Below, piece by piece: positions 27,371 to 39,554 of a stretch of DNA of 64,000 nt (positions within the stretch are counted from its first letter, which is position 1; every line of letters starts with the position of its first letter). The notes below the pieces were generated by a model. The model was not told the DNA's origin, did not search any database, and saw nothing but the letters and a program-made list of their open reading frames with translations. A program made the translations under genes and the position numbers. Origin of the DNA: Amoebidium appalachense. Lineage: Eukaryota > Ichthyosporea. The stretch covers positions 3,534,001-3,598,000 of the forward strand of contig CAVNZM010000006.1 in assembly GCA_963693365.1 (NCBI GenBank), written 5' to 3'.

Positions 27371-27670
27371 GAACCCCTCCGCAGAGTCGTTTTTTTTGGC
27401 ACCCTTCCTTGAAACCCCTCTGCTTCGTGAATTCTGACACTCGCGGAGGGGTGGATGGGGGTGTGGGGGGGGTACCTTCTGGGGTGCAGAGGGGTCCACC
27501 CCTCCGCAAAGTAAGAAAACCCCTCCGCATTCTAACTTTTACCCCTCAGCAAAACCGTCAAACCCCTTTGCAAGTTCATAAAAACCCCTCAGCAGCCCTC
27601 CGCAAGTGCGCGGAGGGGTGACTTTGCGGAGGGGTAAAAAATGACCCCTCCGCAGACACCCCTCCGCAAT
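27371..27670. repeat. Cluster of CCCCTCCGC / GCGGAGGGG words
   Basis: About a dozen copies of ACCCCTCCGCA or close variants (CCCCTCTGC, CCCCTCAGC, CCCCTTTGC) lie within 300 bp, in both orientations (e.g. CTCGCGGAGGGGT and TTTGCGGAGGGGT). They are separated by 10-25 bases of variable sequence. The opposing copies can pair. The cluster starts shortly after the solo LTR and its flanking C/A-runs, and ends at a C-run near 27680. Confidence 0.75.
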
Positions 27671-27676
27671 GTTGTC

Positions 27677-27707
<31 letters not shown>

Positions 27708-28466
27708 GCCCCCCTTCCCCCCCCCCCCCCCCCCGCCACCACCACCACCACCACCACCACAACACACACACACACACAATAAAAGAAAAGAAAAAACACA
27801 CACTACAAAATAACAGTTCACACCAGGGAGGCAATTGGACGAACTGAAAAGGTTTACTTCTCGAGCCTTGAATTCGCAATCATCAGGGCCCACTTCAGTC
27901 TGGGGGTCAATTTTTGGTGGGCTATATTTGCTGTTTTCAGACAACGGCAGGTGATCTAAAGCACTTGGTACATTGTGGATCAAAACACTGAAATAGATAT
28001 TGATATGGATACAAATTTACAATCAACAACGTTGGTGGTAAAAAACATTCAGATGATGTATCATACTGTATATATAGCACCTTAACTAGTGTACTGTCGG
28101 TGCTGTGTGGTAGACGGTAGTTTCCCTAGAGGGCCTGAAAAGGCCCTCCGGGAACAAAACGTGATAAAAAAAAATTAAAAAAAAAGGATCATACTGTAAA
28201 TTTACAAACATGTGAAGTGTAATATAACACCCAAGAGACACGTGACGGTGGCATTGGATAAGACGCCGCATTTAAACCGTAAAGGCACCAACCCATGCAG
28301 GAATTTTTGCGACTGCAATCATAACTGCAATCATTGAATCATATGATTTATGTTGTCATATAGTACCAAGCTATCATCAGTCAATCTGTGATGGCAGTAT
28401 CAAACAACTTCGTCATGGCATACGATCGAGTTCTGATCCATTCAAACTTCAAAAACACGGTGCAAA
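27671..28466. other. Intergenic DNA 3' of the Cys-rich gene
   Basis: Begins with C-runs (27680-27734) and a short (CCA)n/(CA)n stretch. The remainder is unique sequence with an inverted pair near 28120-28160 (CCTAGAGGGCC / GGCCCTCCGGG). I see no gene. Confidence 0.5.
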
Positions 28467-28910
28467 CTATTGCGTGGGCGCAGCATCAGTGGTTGTGGTT
28501 GTTTCGGTGGTGGTGGTTGTTTCCGTGGTGGTGGGTGCCTTAATGGTAGTAGTGGTGGTAGTGGTGGTGGTCTCAGGGGCCTTGCAGCAGCGATCGACCT
28601 TGCACGAAGACTTTGCAATGCATGTAGCCACCCCCTTGTTGCCGGGCCCCTTCTTGAAGCTCCACCCGGCTGGGCAGGTGATGCCGGCCTTGTCGCACGG
28701 AATGAACTTTTCCTTGACCTTCTGACAGCAGAACTTCTCCGTGCACGTGTTCTTGGGGTTGCATTGCCTCTTCCCTGCTTGGAAGTAGACTTCGCAGGTT
28801 GTAACTGCGTCCTTGCACGAGACGAATGTGGGCTTGCCGCGGTTTGCGGGCGGGGCAGCTGCGGTGAAAGCTGCCAGGGAGAGAACAACGGCGACAGCAA
28901 CAGACTTCAT
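28467..28910 (-). CDS. Secreted Cys-rich protein with Thr-rich tail, copy 1
   Basis: A single-exon gene of 147 aa; the start ATG is 28908-28910 and the stop TAG 28467-28469. Residues 1-19 form a classic signal peptide (MKSVAVAVVLSLAAFTAAA). The mature part, about 80 residues, holds twelve cysteines, including two CC pairs, in a pattern that suggests a disulfide-bonded module. The last ~37 residues are almost entirely Thr with some Pro and Glu, a likely O-glycosylated stalk. It is nearly identical to the protein at 53661-54086; this copy has an extra Cys (SSCKVD, where the other has SSRKVD). Upstream on the coding strand are TATAAG-type motifs near 29034-29040 and 29013-29018. I do not recognise the family; a secreted or cell-wall protein is an inference. 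Confidence 0.85.
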   Translation of the reverse strand: MKSVAVAVVLSLAAFTAAAPPANRGKPTFVSCKDAVTTCEVYFQAGKRQCNPKNTCTEKFCCQKVKEKFIPCDKAGITCPAGWSFKKGPGNKGVATCIAKSSCKVDRCCKAPETTTTTTTTTIKAPTTTETTTTTETTTTTDAAPTQ

Positions 28911-29060
28911 GGTGGTGGGTGAGAGGGTGTGCTGGTCCGATTTTTTTTTTTTCGCCTGTACTGCGAAAGCTGTGTGTTTGCTTTGCGAATCACTTGGAAA
29001 GTGACGGGGCAGTCTTATACTAGCAGGGCAGAATCTTATAAGAGGCTGGTTCTGTGATAT
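28911..29060 (-). promoter_or_regulatory. Probable promoter of Cys-rich copy 1
   Basis: Read on the minus strand, CTTATAAGATTCTG and then AGTATAAGACTG precede the gene. The other copy has the same arrangement (TTATAAAATTCTG, then AGTATAAGAATC at 53537-53568), so both TATA-like words appear conserved between paralogues. Confidence 0.45.
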
Positions 29061-30425
29061 GCAAGGAATGCTCCCGGGCCACATAGCCAAAGCTTAGTAA
29101 TTGCAGATGGCGAACTTCACCCAGCGCACTAGCGCAGCCCCATGATGTGGTATTACGCTCACAGGTACCTGTATAGCTAATGGCTTTTCGATGTTGCATT
29201 CGCTTTATGTGCTTTACTTTATCAAAAACAATACAACAGAGGGGTACCGATTAATAGAGGATTAATCGCTTGGCGTCGGGCCGGGACATCCCTGGGCCGA
29301 AAGCTTTGGAACACATATTATGCGTTTTGACTCTTCTGCCAATTAGAACGCTGCATTTTATCCACATGCATTCCAGAGGACCACAGCATAAGACTCTTGA
29401 CTGCCTGATCCCAGACTAAGATTATCCAGGCAGGTGATCCTCCCAGTTGTGTATCCTCTCTTACATCTTACATATTCATAGTCATGTCATGATTTGCATG
29501 TGTTTGCACCTAAATATTTCTTTCTTTTGAACAGTCAAGACGCCGCAGCGGAAAAAGAGCTCGTGCATGGGCCCCAGTAGTGGCGCGTATAGCCTCGATA
29601 TGCGGACGCATATCCCGCCGCGGCAGCGGGACTGGCCGCAACGAAGCCCCCGACGTCATCTGGTGCCAGTGGAGCAAGCCTGCAAGTGGCCAGCAAACTT
29701 TGAAATCATGGTGCCAACGGTTTCTAAAAACAGAAAACCAAAAATAGACTTCTTGAGACCAACACGGCGTGATATCATCAAACTCATACTAATATTAGAT
29801 ATTATATGTAGGCTAAGAAAGCCCGAATGTGAAAGGTGATAGTAGCTACATCATCATGCACACGGTTCGGAGGCTGCATAATATTCCGCATGCACGTCCC
29901 TCGTGTTCACATCACGGTGTTTTTTTTTTTTTTTTGTTTTTTTTTGGCTCGGGTAAAATTTCCATTCATCAACCTCCTCTCCCCCCCCTCCCCCCCCCCC
30001 CCCCCCCCCCCCCCCCCAAACACACACATACACTCACACACACACCACCCCCGGCCTTCCCCGGGGGCCCCTCCCCCTTCCTTCTCCTCCAGGACCTCCA
30101 CCCTTTCCCCCAATTCCCCGTATGTATGGACGAGGAAGGGGCATTCAATCTCGCAAGTCATGTTTGATACGTACCGCCCAGGTCCATTGAACGGTGCCGT
30201 CTGCAAATAAAAGGAAAGCTTGCCAACTTATTTCAATTTTTTTTTCGTTATGTTTTATCTTATTTTGACAGGGGGGGGGGGGGGAGGGAGGGGGGGGGCA
30301 GGTCCTGGAGGGGGGGGAGGGGGGGGGGGGGGGGGGAGGCTCTAGCATTGGAAGGAGAGGGGACTCCTTGACCCACCACCCCCTTTGAATGGGTGGGTCC
30401 CGGCGGCCCCCCGGAAGGGGAAGGG

Positions 30426-30459
<34 letters not shown>

Positions 30460-30823
30460 GGGCAGAATTATTCAGAGCATGCAGAACTATTCTACAAACG
30501 CAGAACAAATAATCCGATGATTGATGCATGCCGTGGTGTACACAATGGCACACACACAGACCTGTACTACCACGCAACGACGGTCACAGTGTGAAACATG
30601 TTGCTACAGGCGGAGACACACACACACGTCGTCAGACACGCCCACAGTGACACTCAGTGCATACGCTCAAGGCGCACACATATGCAAACACATACACCAA
30701 GGCTTTCGCTCTCATTTTCTTCTCGCTCACTCCCCGTGTTCCCCCCCCCCCCCCCCCCCCCCCCTTGGCCGGGCCCCCCTCCCCCTCCGCTGACTGTCTC
30801 TCACTTTCTTCCCCCTTTACCCC

Positions 30824-30854
<31 letters not shown>

Positions 30855-30895
30855 ACACCTCTAGTAGCCTGTAGAGCATACATGTGAATGCGCGC
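29061..30895. other. Intergenic DNA
   Basis: Unique sequence to about 29920, then G/C-runs (29979-30017, 30271-30336, 30429-30456, 30740-30764, 30820-30840) with short CA tracts. A weak echo of the GCAGAAT words occurs at 30464-30510. No gene is supported. Confidence 0.5.
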
Positions 30896-31090
30896 CATGC
30901 TAACAACACACATACACACTGGCACACACACGCCGCACGTCACAGAAAACACTACCTGTGTACGCGAGCGATTCACAGACACAAGCAGGGACGCAGCAGT
31001 AGCTAGGCACATCGTGGATGATTGTATCCACACAACATGAACACTGTGGCACGGTGGCATGCTTGGTGATGTGCATTTGTTTGGGAAAAG
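30896..31090 (-). repeat. Cys-rich exon-like repeat, copy 1
   Basis: Read on the minus strand, this matches 39555-39720 on the plus strand. The shared core includes GTGTGGATACAATCA and GATGTGCCTAGCTACTGCTGC. In one frame both copies translate to a Cys-rich peptide with the pattern CSC-x-VDTI...DVPSYCC, and several differences between the copies are synonymous in that frame. It may be a decayed duplicated exon; no full gene can be built. Confidence 0.4.
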
Positions 31091-31099
31091 GGGGGAAAT

Positions 31100-31400
31100 T
31101 CGGGACGGGGTAATCAAACGGGTGTCTGTTTCTTGTGGTTGTGAATGAATCAGACAGTCGTATCGGAATACGTGACTGTGTGTGACATGGTATGTTTGTG
31201 GAGATTTCTTACAAAACTGTTGAAACTTTTTTGTTCGTTCGGGTTTCAGAAAGTTTTCTCTCCGCTGAAGTTTCACGCCAGGTATGTGTGAGTGTGTGTG
31301 TGTGTGTGGGTGGGTGGGTGAGGGGGGTGGGGGGGTTCCGGTTGAGGGTAAGGCAAATTTAATTGAGTTGGCATTGGAGGCCCGGAGGGGGAACGGGGGG
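31100..31400 (+). repeat. Dispersed repeat, copy B
   Basis: Counterpart of 19920-20235 on the same strand, with the shared words listed there and its own G-rich interruptions. Copy B directly adjoins the Cys-rich exon-like repeat. Confidence 0.5.
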
Positions 31401-31812
31401 GGGGGAGGGGGGAAGGTTTGCTTCCATGTGTATTCTCGTGTGTGCTTGTTTTTTTCCTTCCGGGCCCCGGGCGGGTGGGTGGGCGGGTGGGTGGGCGGGT
31501 GTGCGGACGGGGGGCGGGGAGGCGGGGAGGGGGGCGGTGAGGGAGGGGGGAAGCGGGAGGGAGGAATTGTGTCTTCGAAGACTTTCAACTGTGGTAGTAT
31601 TAATCAAAAGGTAGGGAAAAGGTTGGAAGACATGAGGTAGAAATAGTTCAGAGCTTGAAGAGGTGGGGGGGTGGGGATGGGGTTGGGGGTGGGGGGAGGA
31701 AGGGAGGACCTGGTGATTTAGGGTTGCTTGAACAAGGAATTTATGGGGGAGGGGGGGGGGGGGGGGGGGGGGGGAAGGGGGGGGGGAGGGGGGGAGGCGG
31801 GGCGGGGAGGAA
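31401..31812. other. G-rich intergenic DNA
   Basis: Purine/G-rich blocks at 31480-31560 and 31650-31810 with a short unique island between them. No gene is supported. Confidence 0.5.
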
Positions 31813-32365
31813 GGCCTGGCCAATGTGGAGGTCCAAATACGGGCCGGATGCAGTGCAATCCCAAAAGGAGAGAAACCCGTTTGCTTTAAGGACGGTGGTG
31901 ACTGCTAACATATCGGGACATATGCCCGTCAAGTTGCTCCCTGCGCTGAAACTGGCATTTTGATTGGCCGATCTGTGAAGAGGAGTGCAAATCTTTCCAC
32001 GTCGGCAACTTTTAGGTTGCCAGTGATGTTGTTTTCTGGGATGGCAACCACATCTGCGCCTGTTTTCCGCCATGTGACCTCGTTGCGGTGCTCGCAGGGC
32101 CCAACCAATACGATGGGGCGGCTTGCGCCATATTTGGTAATCTCCGGCGTCAACACCTACAAGTAAATCGTAAACTTGACTACTATCAGTAGACTACATT
32201 GTACAGCTTGGCCAAAATGCCTCCCTGTACCATCAAATGTAACGGTATCGCCCACAGAACTTTGATAAGGTGAATGCAAGCTAATCCGGAGTGGTGGGAG
32301 GGGATCAATTCTCATGCAGATGGGGCCCCGGAGGCGGGGGTGGTTTTTTTTTTTGTTTTTTGTTT

Positions 32366-32426
<61 letters not shown>

Positions 32427-32712
32427 GGGGAAGGCTTAGCAACAAGGGGGTGGGAGTGGGGATTAGGGTTGCTGCAGACTGCGTGAGAAAGACATGTTTT
32501 GTGAAACTTTGAGGGAGGAACCTATCGTACACACTGAGTACATACAGCTAAATCATTTTTTTCAGTGCCCGAATACTGAGAGCGCAATCCATGTGGGTAT
32601 TCTTGAAGGCTACCCACCCTAACAACCTTGTCGATTGCCGAAGTACTTCCCGACCCACAAACAACACCACGTGGGTTTATCTCAGGGCTTTCTGCATCTG
32701 CTGCACCTAAAA
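31813..32712 (-). pseudogene. Class V enzyme relic, exons 1-2
   Basis: Homologous to the end of exon 1 and most of exon 2 of the gene at 14511-17880. The exon-1 part (about 32611-32712) reads CGSGSTSAIDKVVR in place of CGSGATAAIDKVVR, with its splice donor still recognisable. The exon-2 part ends at a preserved acceptor near 32157. It keeps LTPEITKYG, VTWRKTGADVVAIPENN and FWDCTASGPYLDLH, with a frameshift near ...DRPIK. Homology stops abruptly at about 31815, just before the Lys-containing SPHK motif, next to a G-rich tract. The intron between the parts holds a G-run (32376-32425). Inactive. Confidence 0.8.
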
Positions 32713-33680
32713 TCATTCAAAACGGTGATTTTGTGCCATCATTTGAAAGTTAGGGGGTACATAGGTTTGAGACACACCGTCCGTCGATTTTACCAAATAT
32801 GGAAGACCATAGGGAGGGTTCGAGTTATCCTCGGTGCAAGTGGGGCGGAATGGAATCCCCCCCCCCCCCCCCCCCCCAACCACCACCACCATCCCCCCCT
32901 CCCACCGCGGTCACCCTTCTTCCTCTCAACCCCCCTCCCCCCCCCCCCCCCCCCTCGCCCGCTCTGCCCCTCCCCACCACATGTATCCCACCCAAGAAGC
33001 GAAGAAACGTACTGCCTGCAAGTCCAGTGCGGCAAGATATTTATAAGTGTACGTGGTGTAATACATCAGTTCTATTTAGTTCACACATATGTCCAGTATA
33101 CGAAAAGCGGATTAGCCTGCCTGCTGGGGTACCATTCAGAGAGCTATTTACATGCCATCGAGGTGTTCAAATATGAGATGAAAAAAAGGTCTAGATAAAA
33201 CATAAAAAGGGTAGAAACCCTCTCCGGTGTAAACAGGACGAAAAAAAAAACCATTGTTGCAACATATTCCAAACCTTAATGCACTGTTCTACCGTGAGCC
33301 TTTCTAGTTTATGGCTCATGAAAGTTAACACTCTGCTTTGCGTTTTATTACAACACCGTTAGCCCAGTAATGAAGAAGGCTTTTTAATACAACACCTTAG
33401 ACCAACGAATAAAGACATACATATCTTGGAATCACAAGCCCATAATATAAACGGATCCCATTACACACAGTTAACAGGGGAGATAGGAACAACAGGTCAA
33501 GGCCAGATTTCCCAGGGGTGGCCCATGTGGCAACCGCCCATAATCGGGGGAGGGAAAAAAAAATAAAAAAAATAAAAAAAAGAGCAACAACGGCAAAAAC
33601 TTACGAAAATACAAATCTCTCATAAAAATATCTACAGTCTTTCGGAAAGAAATTCTACCACGACAGGTAGAGGTCCAGAT
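32713..33680. other. Intergenic DNA 3' of the ABCG gene
   Basis: C-runs near 32856-32878 and 32932-32954; otherwise unique sequence with A-rich stretches near 33545-33585. No gene is supported. Confidence 0.5.
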
Positions 33681-34222
33681 CTAGCGACGGTGGCCCACGT
33701 GGAAACGCAACAGCCCATAAAAGGCAAGACGCCAAAACAGGACAAATCCGACCATTACCAGTGCCCACTTCCACAGGTCCACCCCCCCATAGCCCAGCAC
33801 GTCCAGCACGGCACTACCATTGCTAACGCAGGGATTTGATTGGCTGGGAGGGTAAATGCAGCTGCAGCTGGGATTGGTGGCCGTGGGGGAGGCACAGTTA
33901 AAGTTGAGGCCGTCAAAGTCGTTGCTAACAATACCCTCGAAGGGGTATTTTTGGTAACTCAGATAGTTGGCCCACTGTAGCCACGATGGTAGACTCTCCG
34001 TCTGGGGGTAAAGAAAGATGAGTGGGGCGGCTCAGGTGGTGCAAAACAGTTCTGGAGTAACAGGGGTAGGTGTTTTGCGGGTGCGTGGGTGGGTGGCGTG
34101 CATGCAAAAGAAGTGGATTGGTTGGGGTTCGTATCTGGGTGTGTCTGTGCACGGGTGGGTGTGTTATGTACGTGTGTGTGTGTCTGTCGTCTCTGTGGGC
34201 GTTTGTGCGTTCGTGCGCGCAC

Positions 34223-34278
<56 letters not shown>

Positions 34279-35194
34279 ACATTTGTCCTCCGTGATAGGT
34301 GTATAGGGCCACGTCCACACCTCTCAGTGTCAGTTACTGGCTCTAGCCTGTCTGTACGTGTGTGTTTCCTCGTAAGAATGGCTTCAGTGGTGTTCTATAT
34401 GCGGTGTAGGCATAATGGGTGGTTTAGCAGCAAAAATTTGGTATCGGTTGTTTGGTGCACGTACACGCGCGCGTGTGTGTGTGTGTGTGTGCATGTGCAT
34501 GGGTGCAATGCCTGTGGAAGGAGGTTGGAGAAGAGAGAAAGAGGGACTTCGGTAACCCCAAAACAGGCACGAAAAACAGATAGAAAGGCAACGAATCAAA
34601 GAGAGTCAGAGCTTTAGGGCTCTGTGCATGTGCACACCTGGACGAGGAAGCCGCCCATGACCATGAAAAAGCCGTTAGCAAAGGCGGCAATGGCCAGGGC
34701 CACAATGAAGTTGGGCAGCAGCGCGCTAATTGCCACCGTCATGCCCTCGGCCGCCAGCAGCCCCAAATATAGAAACGCCACGTACGTGAAGAACGGCCCG
34801 GCCCCGGGGTGCAGCCCCACCATGGGGTAGGCTATGGCCGTGAACACAAGCGCAATCAGCAGCACAAACGGCAGCCCGATGCAAAAGCTGGCAAAAGCAT
34901 ACGCCCCCGGCCCGTACGCCCCGTTGGCCACCTCCCTCTTGTAGCTGGCAAACTCCTCGATGAACGCCGGCACCGCCGCTACCGCCATGAAGCAGAGGAA
35001 AGCAACGGCGAAAAAATGTGCCGAGAGACGATTTGCGATTGCTGATTGGTCCAGACCGACTGCCCACCAAGCGGCGCCCATGAGCAGGGCCATGCCCACG
35101 TACATGGCCACCCGCACCCAGTACAGGCCGAGGTTGCGCACCGCATCTACAAACATGCGCTGCAGCAGAATTAGTGCCTGCCGCCCACTCGACG

Positions 35195-35229
<35 letters not shown>

Positions 35230-36268
35230 TGTGTGTGTGTGTGTGTGTGTACCTGTGTGCATGTGTGTGTGCGTGTATGCGCGTGCGTGTGTGGGGGGGT
35301 AGGGAAGGGGGGGAGGTTGCAGTGAGAGAGCGTGTGTGATTGAGTATGTGTACATGTGCGTTAGCCACAGTGTGCATGTCATGGTAGATATGTGGGTTTG
35401 TGTAAGGGTGTGTGCTGTGTGCATTTGTCTGGGTCTACAGGAGTGTATGTGTTGCTAATGGATGGGGCACACGGAGGTAGCAAGGTAGGATGAAACCATA
35501 AGGAGCGGGGAGCCTGAGAACGACTGCTTGCAACTCTAGTAAGGCTTCATGTTATGACCAAAAAGGTGGATGGGCACAGATAAAAAGTATTTCGGAGGAG
35601 GATATATGATGTCGGATATGACGTAGGGGATTCTTTTGCTGCCTGCCTGATATGGTGCGAGCAGTTGATAGCGTACACAAAAGGGAAGCAGGAGGGAAAG
35701 AGCGAAAGGGGGGGAGGGGGGGGAGGGGGGGGGGGGGGAGGGGGGAGGAGAGAGAGAGAGGGGGTGGAATACCTCGGTGTGGGAGGAAGACGTCAGTGCT
35801 ATGCCGTTGGTGAGCTCATCAGAGGGTCGAGGCAGGGTGGCCTCGTAGGTACGATAGCCTGACGTGAGCTGAATGGGGGCAAATAGTTAGAAGGCGGGGC
35901 TGGGGGTGGTTGTTAGATATAGAAACCCCGGAGGGGGGGGGGGGGGGGGGGGGGGGGCATGAAGAGAAAAAACAGTGAAAAATGTCGGCCAAGAGGTCTT
36001 GGAGGTGTGCATGTTGTAATGTGTTTGTTGTGTTATATATAAGTGTGCAGATATGTGTATACGGCAAGTGTGTGTGTGTGAGTGTGTGTGTGAGTGTGTG
36101 TGAGTCAGACCGTTTAACCGGGCTCTGGGAAGGGGGGGGGGGGGGGGGGGGGGGGGGGAGGGAAGGGTAAAAGATTTGCTGCTCCAGAGGAGAATGCACA
36201 GACACATTTCAAATCAGGCTATGTCCACCATGTATGCCGTGTGTGTGTGTGTGTGTGTGTGTGTGTCT

Positions 36269-36313
<45 letters not shown>

Positions 36314-38134
36314 CGTGCACGTGTCAGTGTGTTTGTTGGTACATGTGGCGGGGGAGGGCGGGGAGGGGGGGGGGGGGGGGGGGGGGATATGGGAAAGACG
36401 GGAAAATCAATAAGGCCACAGGGTCAATGTGTTTGTCTCGGAGTCCCGGAGTAATACCTTCCAATATTAATGGATAACTGGGCCTCTTCTTTATAATGCC
36501 CTCCCTCCTAAGATCCTTGCCTTGACAATTGCACCTAACCTAAAAACCTACCACTAAAAACATACATTTTAAGTCCACCAAAGGTCACAATTACCTTATT
36601 GAGAACACGTTGACCCTCCTCCTTGTCCTGCGCAAAGTCCGTATTTGTGATGGCCAGATAGTGGTCTGCCGGGTTGCTGAAAGTTGGAACAGCGTGACCC
36701 ACCCCCTCGAAATACTGTGGGGCGGCATGCCTCGGGCCATAGTAGACGGTGCAGCCGCGGGCAAGCAGCAGCAGGCGGTCGAACTGCTCAAAGGTGGCCG
36801 TGGAGGGCTGGTGGATCGTCGCAATGATGGTTTTGTGGTGGGTCTGCGCCATGCGGCGTAGGATGTTGCACACCTGAATTCGAAGGGAACGGAGAGTGGA
36901 ATTGAGCATAACAGTAGTAGTGCTGTAGTGAGAATGAAACGGGAAATGTGGGATAACAATAGGACAGCCGTGCGATTGTATGGCTGGTGGCGGGATTACA
37001 GTAATTATGGTCAATCAGGAGAAGCGTTGAGGGGAAGGGAGGGCAGAGGGGGGGGGGGGGGGTAGGTTGAGGAGGCTGACTGGTCCAGGACACCCAGGCA
37101 TCTACACCAGCAACACCGTGACACACCCACACAAAAACACGTGACACACACCCCCACATCCCCACACGTACACACACACACACACACCTCGTATGCAGCC
37201 ACACTATCCAGGCCACTAGTGGGCTCGTCGAGCAGCAAAATGGCCGGGTCAGCCACCACCTCGCAGGCAATCGACACACGCCGCCTCTCTCCCCCAGACA
37301 CACCGCGAATAATCGCATTGCCGATGGCCGTGCCTTTAACCCTCTCCAGCCCAAACTCAGACACAATGGCATCCACCCGCCGGTTCACTTCGCTGACGGG
37401 GATGCCCGGCAGGTGCAACAGTGCGGAGTAGAGGATGTTTTCGCGGACAGAGAGGGCGGCATGCAGGGCATCGTCCTGCATGCAGTAGCTGGCAATCTGC
37501 CGGTACCTCTCATTCACTGCCTGCCCATTGACACACAGCTTCCCCGTCCAAGTCCCACGCTTCAGCCTGCAAGTACAAAAAAAGCGGTCAGAAACTAATA
37601 ATACAAGGATTCAACACACCCAGATCTGGCTACCAGTCTAGTGCCAGAGCACATCATGTGCACCGGAGGGGACCGGTTCTCAATGCATCGATCATTGCCG
37701 GTTTCAAGTGCCATCACCAATGCCACAACCTACCTGTCCGCGAGGATATCCAGCACTGTGCTCTTGCCCGCACCAGAGGGACCCATAATAGCCAGCAGCT
37801 CTCCGGGTTCGGCCCACCCACTCACACCGTCGATGATCTTCTTCCCGGGCTTGGGCTCATAGGTGATGTCTTCCCAAGACAGGCGGTAGCGGTGGTGGGC
37901 TGTGCTTGCTCCAAACACGTGACCACTCTCGGCCACAGGCACACTGCACGTGAGACGCGGCCCATCATGAAGTTTCTTTGAACTTTCCTCAAGCTCCTTT
38001 GTGTCTGCGCAGACGTTTGGAGAATTAACCCGAGGGGCTGCCGATGTCAAATCGACGCCCACAGCAATGTCCTCATCTTGGGCCATGGGCACATCACTGG
38101 CGCCCCTCATTTCTGTTGATGCTTCTGTAGTCAT
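33681..38134 (-). CDS. ABCG-type half-transporter, 6 exons
   Basis: Exons in coding order: 37734-38134, 37188-37566, 36595-36873, 35773-35868, 34638-35195, 33681-34001; 2034 nt, 677 aa plus TAG, all GT-AG with closing phases. The ATP-binding domain comes first, the order typical of the ABCG (White) subfamily: Walker A GPSGAGKS at 118-125, Q-loop Gln164, signature VSGGERRRV at 223-231, Walker B ILLLDE at 243-248 and the H-loop His281 in ATIHQPS. Exons 5-6 encode the membrane domain, with hydrophobic segments beginning at ~400, then 445-460, 490-520 and 535-570, and a last one in [20 protein letters not shown] near the C terminus. A Cys-containing loop (SCSCIYPPS) before the last helix is typical of the extracellular loop of this subfamily. 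It must dimerise to work. The substrate (lipid, sterol, pigment precursor or xenobiotic) is not predictable. Confidence 0.9.
35196..35772 (-). other. ABCG intron 4 with (CA)n acceptor
   Basis: On the coding strand this intron starts GAG|GTATTCC, passes a C-rich block, and ends with a long (CA)n tract that runs straight into the acceptor CACACAG|GCG. No polypyrimidine tract lies between the microsatellite and the splice site. Confidence 0.8.
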
Positions 38135-39003
38135 CGTTAAGCGACCGTGGCAAGCCTCAGGTCACGTGTTTATGTTCAAATGTTTCGAAGCAGTGTCAAA
38201 AGGTTTCGAAGTTGAAAACAACGTTGACGCAAGTGTGACTCTTGCAAGCTGCAGCGGCAGCTAAAATAGGCTGCTATGCAAACACAGTGGTCATCACTGC
38301 AGCGCCAAATTTTGCATTGTTCCGGTTTTATCCGCAAGCATTATTGAAGCATATATTGAACAGCCAATCACAAACGCCGGACAGAAACAGCCCTGGGCAA
38401 AATGAGGCTGCACAGTTACATGTATACAACGGCCCACCAGTGCATCTCACTTACAAAATACAAAGTGAGATAGAGAGGAACAAGGTTAATATAGTTGATA
38501 ATAATTATGTTTTTACCCATTAAATACAGCAAGCGTATCAAATGGTGTGATTGTGGCATTTACCGTAATGAATTACGCTGCTTTCCGCTGCTTGGTCGTC
38601 CACACACTGACCAATCAAGTCATTGAAATGCGGGCACGAATCTCGGCGATGCGGTATACGAGCGCTGATAAGAGAGTGAGTGGTAAACGCGTCACGCGGT
38701 TACCACTCTCTTATCAGCGCTGGCATACGCGGTCCGCGTGCACGAGTCGACGAGTTCACGAACACAGAATCTCACAATTAGAACAGGGACAGATAATTTT
38801 TTCTCTTCCTAAAAGAAATATTTTGTTGCCACTTTCTGCAATAAGGGGCACAAGCGTAGAGATCGACACTTACGCATATATATAAATTACAACATCCTTG
38901 ATTTTATACTAAACACGCGTAACTACGACCTGTTTATTAGATGTATTGATTGGCTTGAGAAACACATCACTACAAAATTATAGCGCACGCGCACACACAC
39001 ACA

Positions 39004-39054
<51 letters not shown>

Positions 39055-39086
39055 CCAGCTGATACCGAGTGTCCCGAGGGGAGCCC

Positions 39087-39155
<69 letters not shown>

Positions 39156-39554
39156 GGGGAACCCCAACTAATTGATTTCTCCTTGTAGTCTTTATGGTGT
39201 CTCGTAGAGAAAGTAAACCCTGATATATAGTCACCACCCGACATCTATGTACGTGATCATGATATACCGCTGAGGGGATATTCCGAGCAAAACCCCCCCC
39301 CCCCCATACCTGAGACTGGTTCTCTTTGCCTCGAGTAAACAGCGTAAACCCCCGCATATATATACGCGCTGCGCCTGCATATGCGCATGCATGCGGGATA
39401 GACGTCTATTCACTCATCCCACGCGTAGCGAATATCACCCAAGCTTCAAGTGTGCTGTCGCATGTACCCCTGGGATTGTGCGGCTGTCACAAAAGCCCGT
39501 GTTACACGTCCCGAATTTCGCTCCCCCCCGGCCTTTTTCAAACATGATATGATA
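38135..39554. other. Upstream region of the ABCG gene
   Basis: Holds the likely ABCG promoter (not recognisable by motif), a strong palindrome at 38661-38722, a (CA)n tract at 38996-39052 and an uninterrupted A64 run at 39091-39154. No coding gene is supported. Confidence 0.5.
38661..38722. repeat. Hairpin-forming inverted repeat
   Basis: AGCGCTGATAAGAGAGTG on the left pairs with CACTCTCTTATCAGCGCT on the right. The pairing extends through GGTAA/TTACC after a 4-base bulge, with a loop around ACGCGTCACGCG. It lies about 530 bp upstream of the ABCG start codon. Confidence 0.85.

Noticed and set aside
39091-39154. A64 run as the poly(A) tail of a processed pseudogene
   Set aside because: No gene-like sequence precedes it on either strand, and no target duplication is visible.
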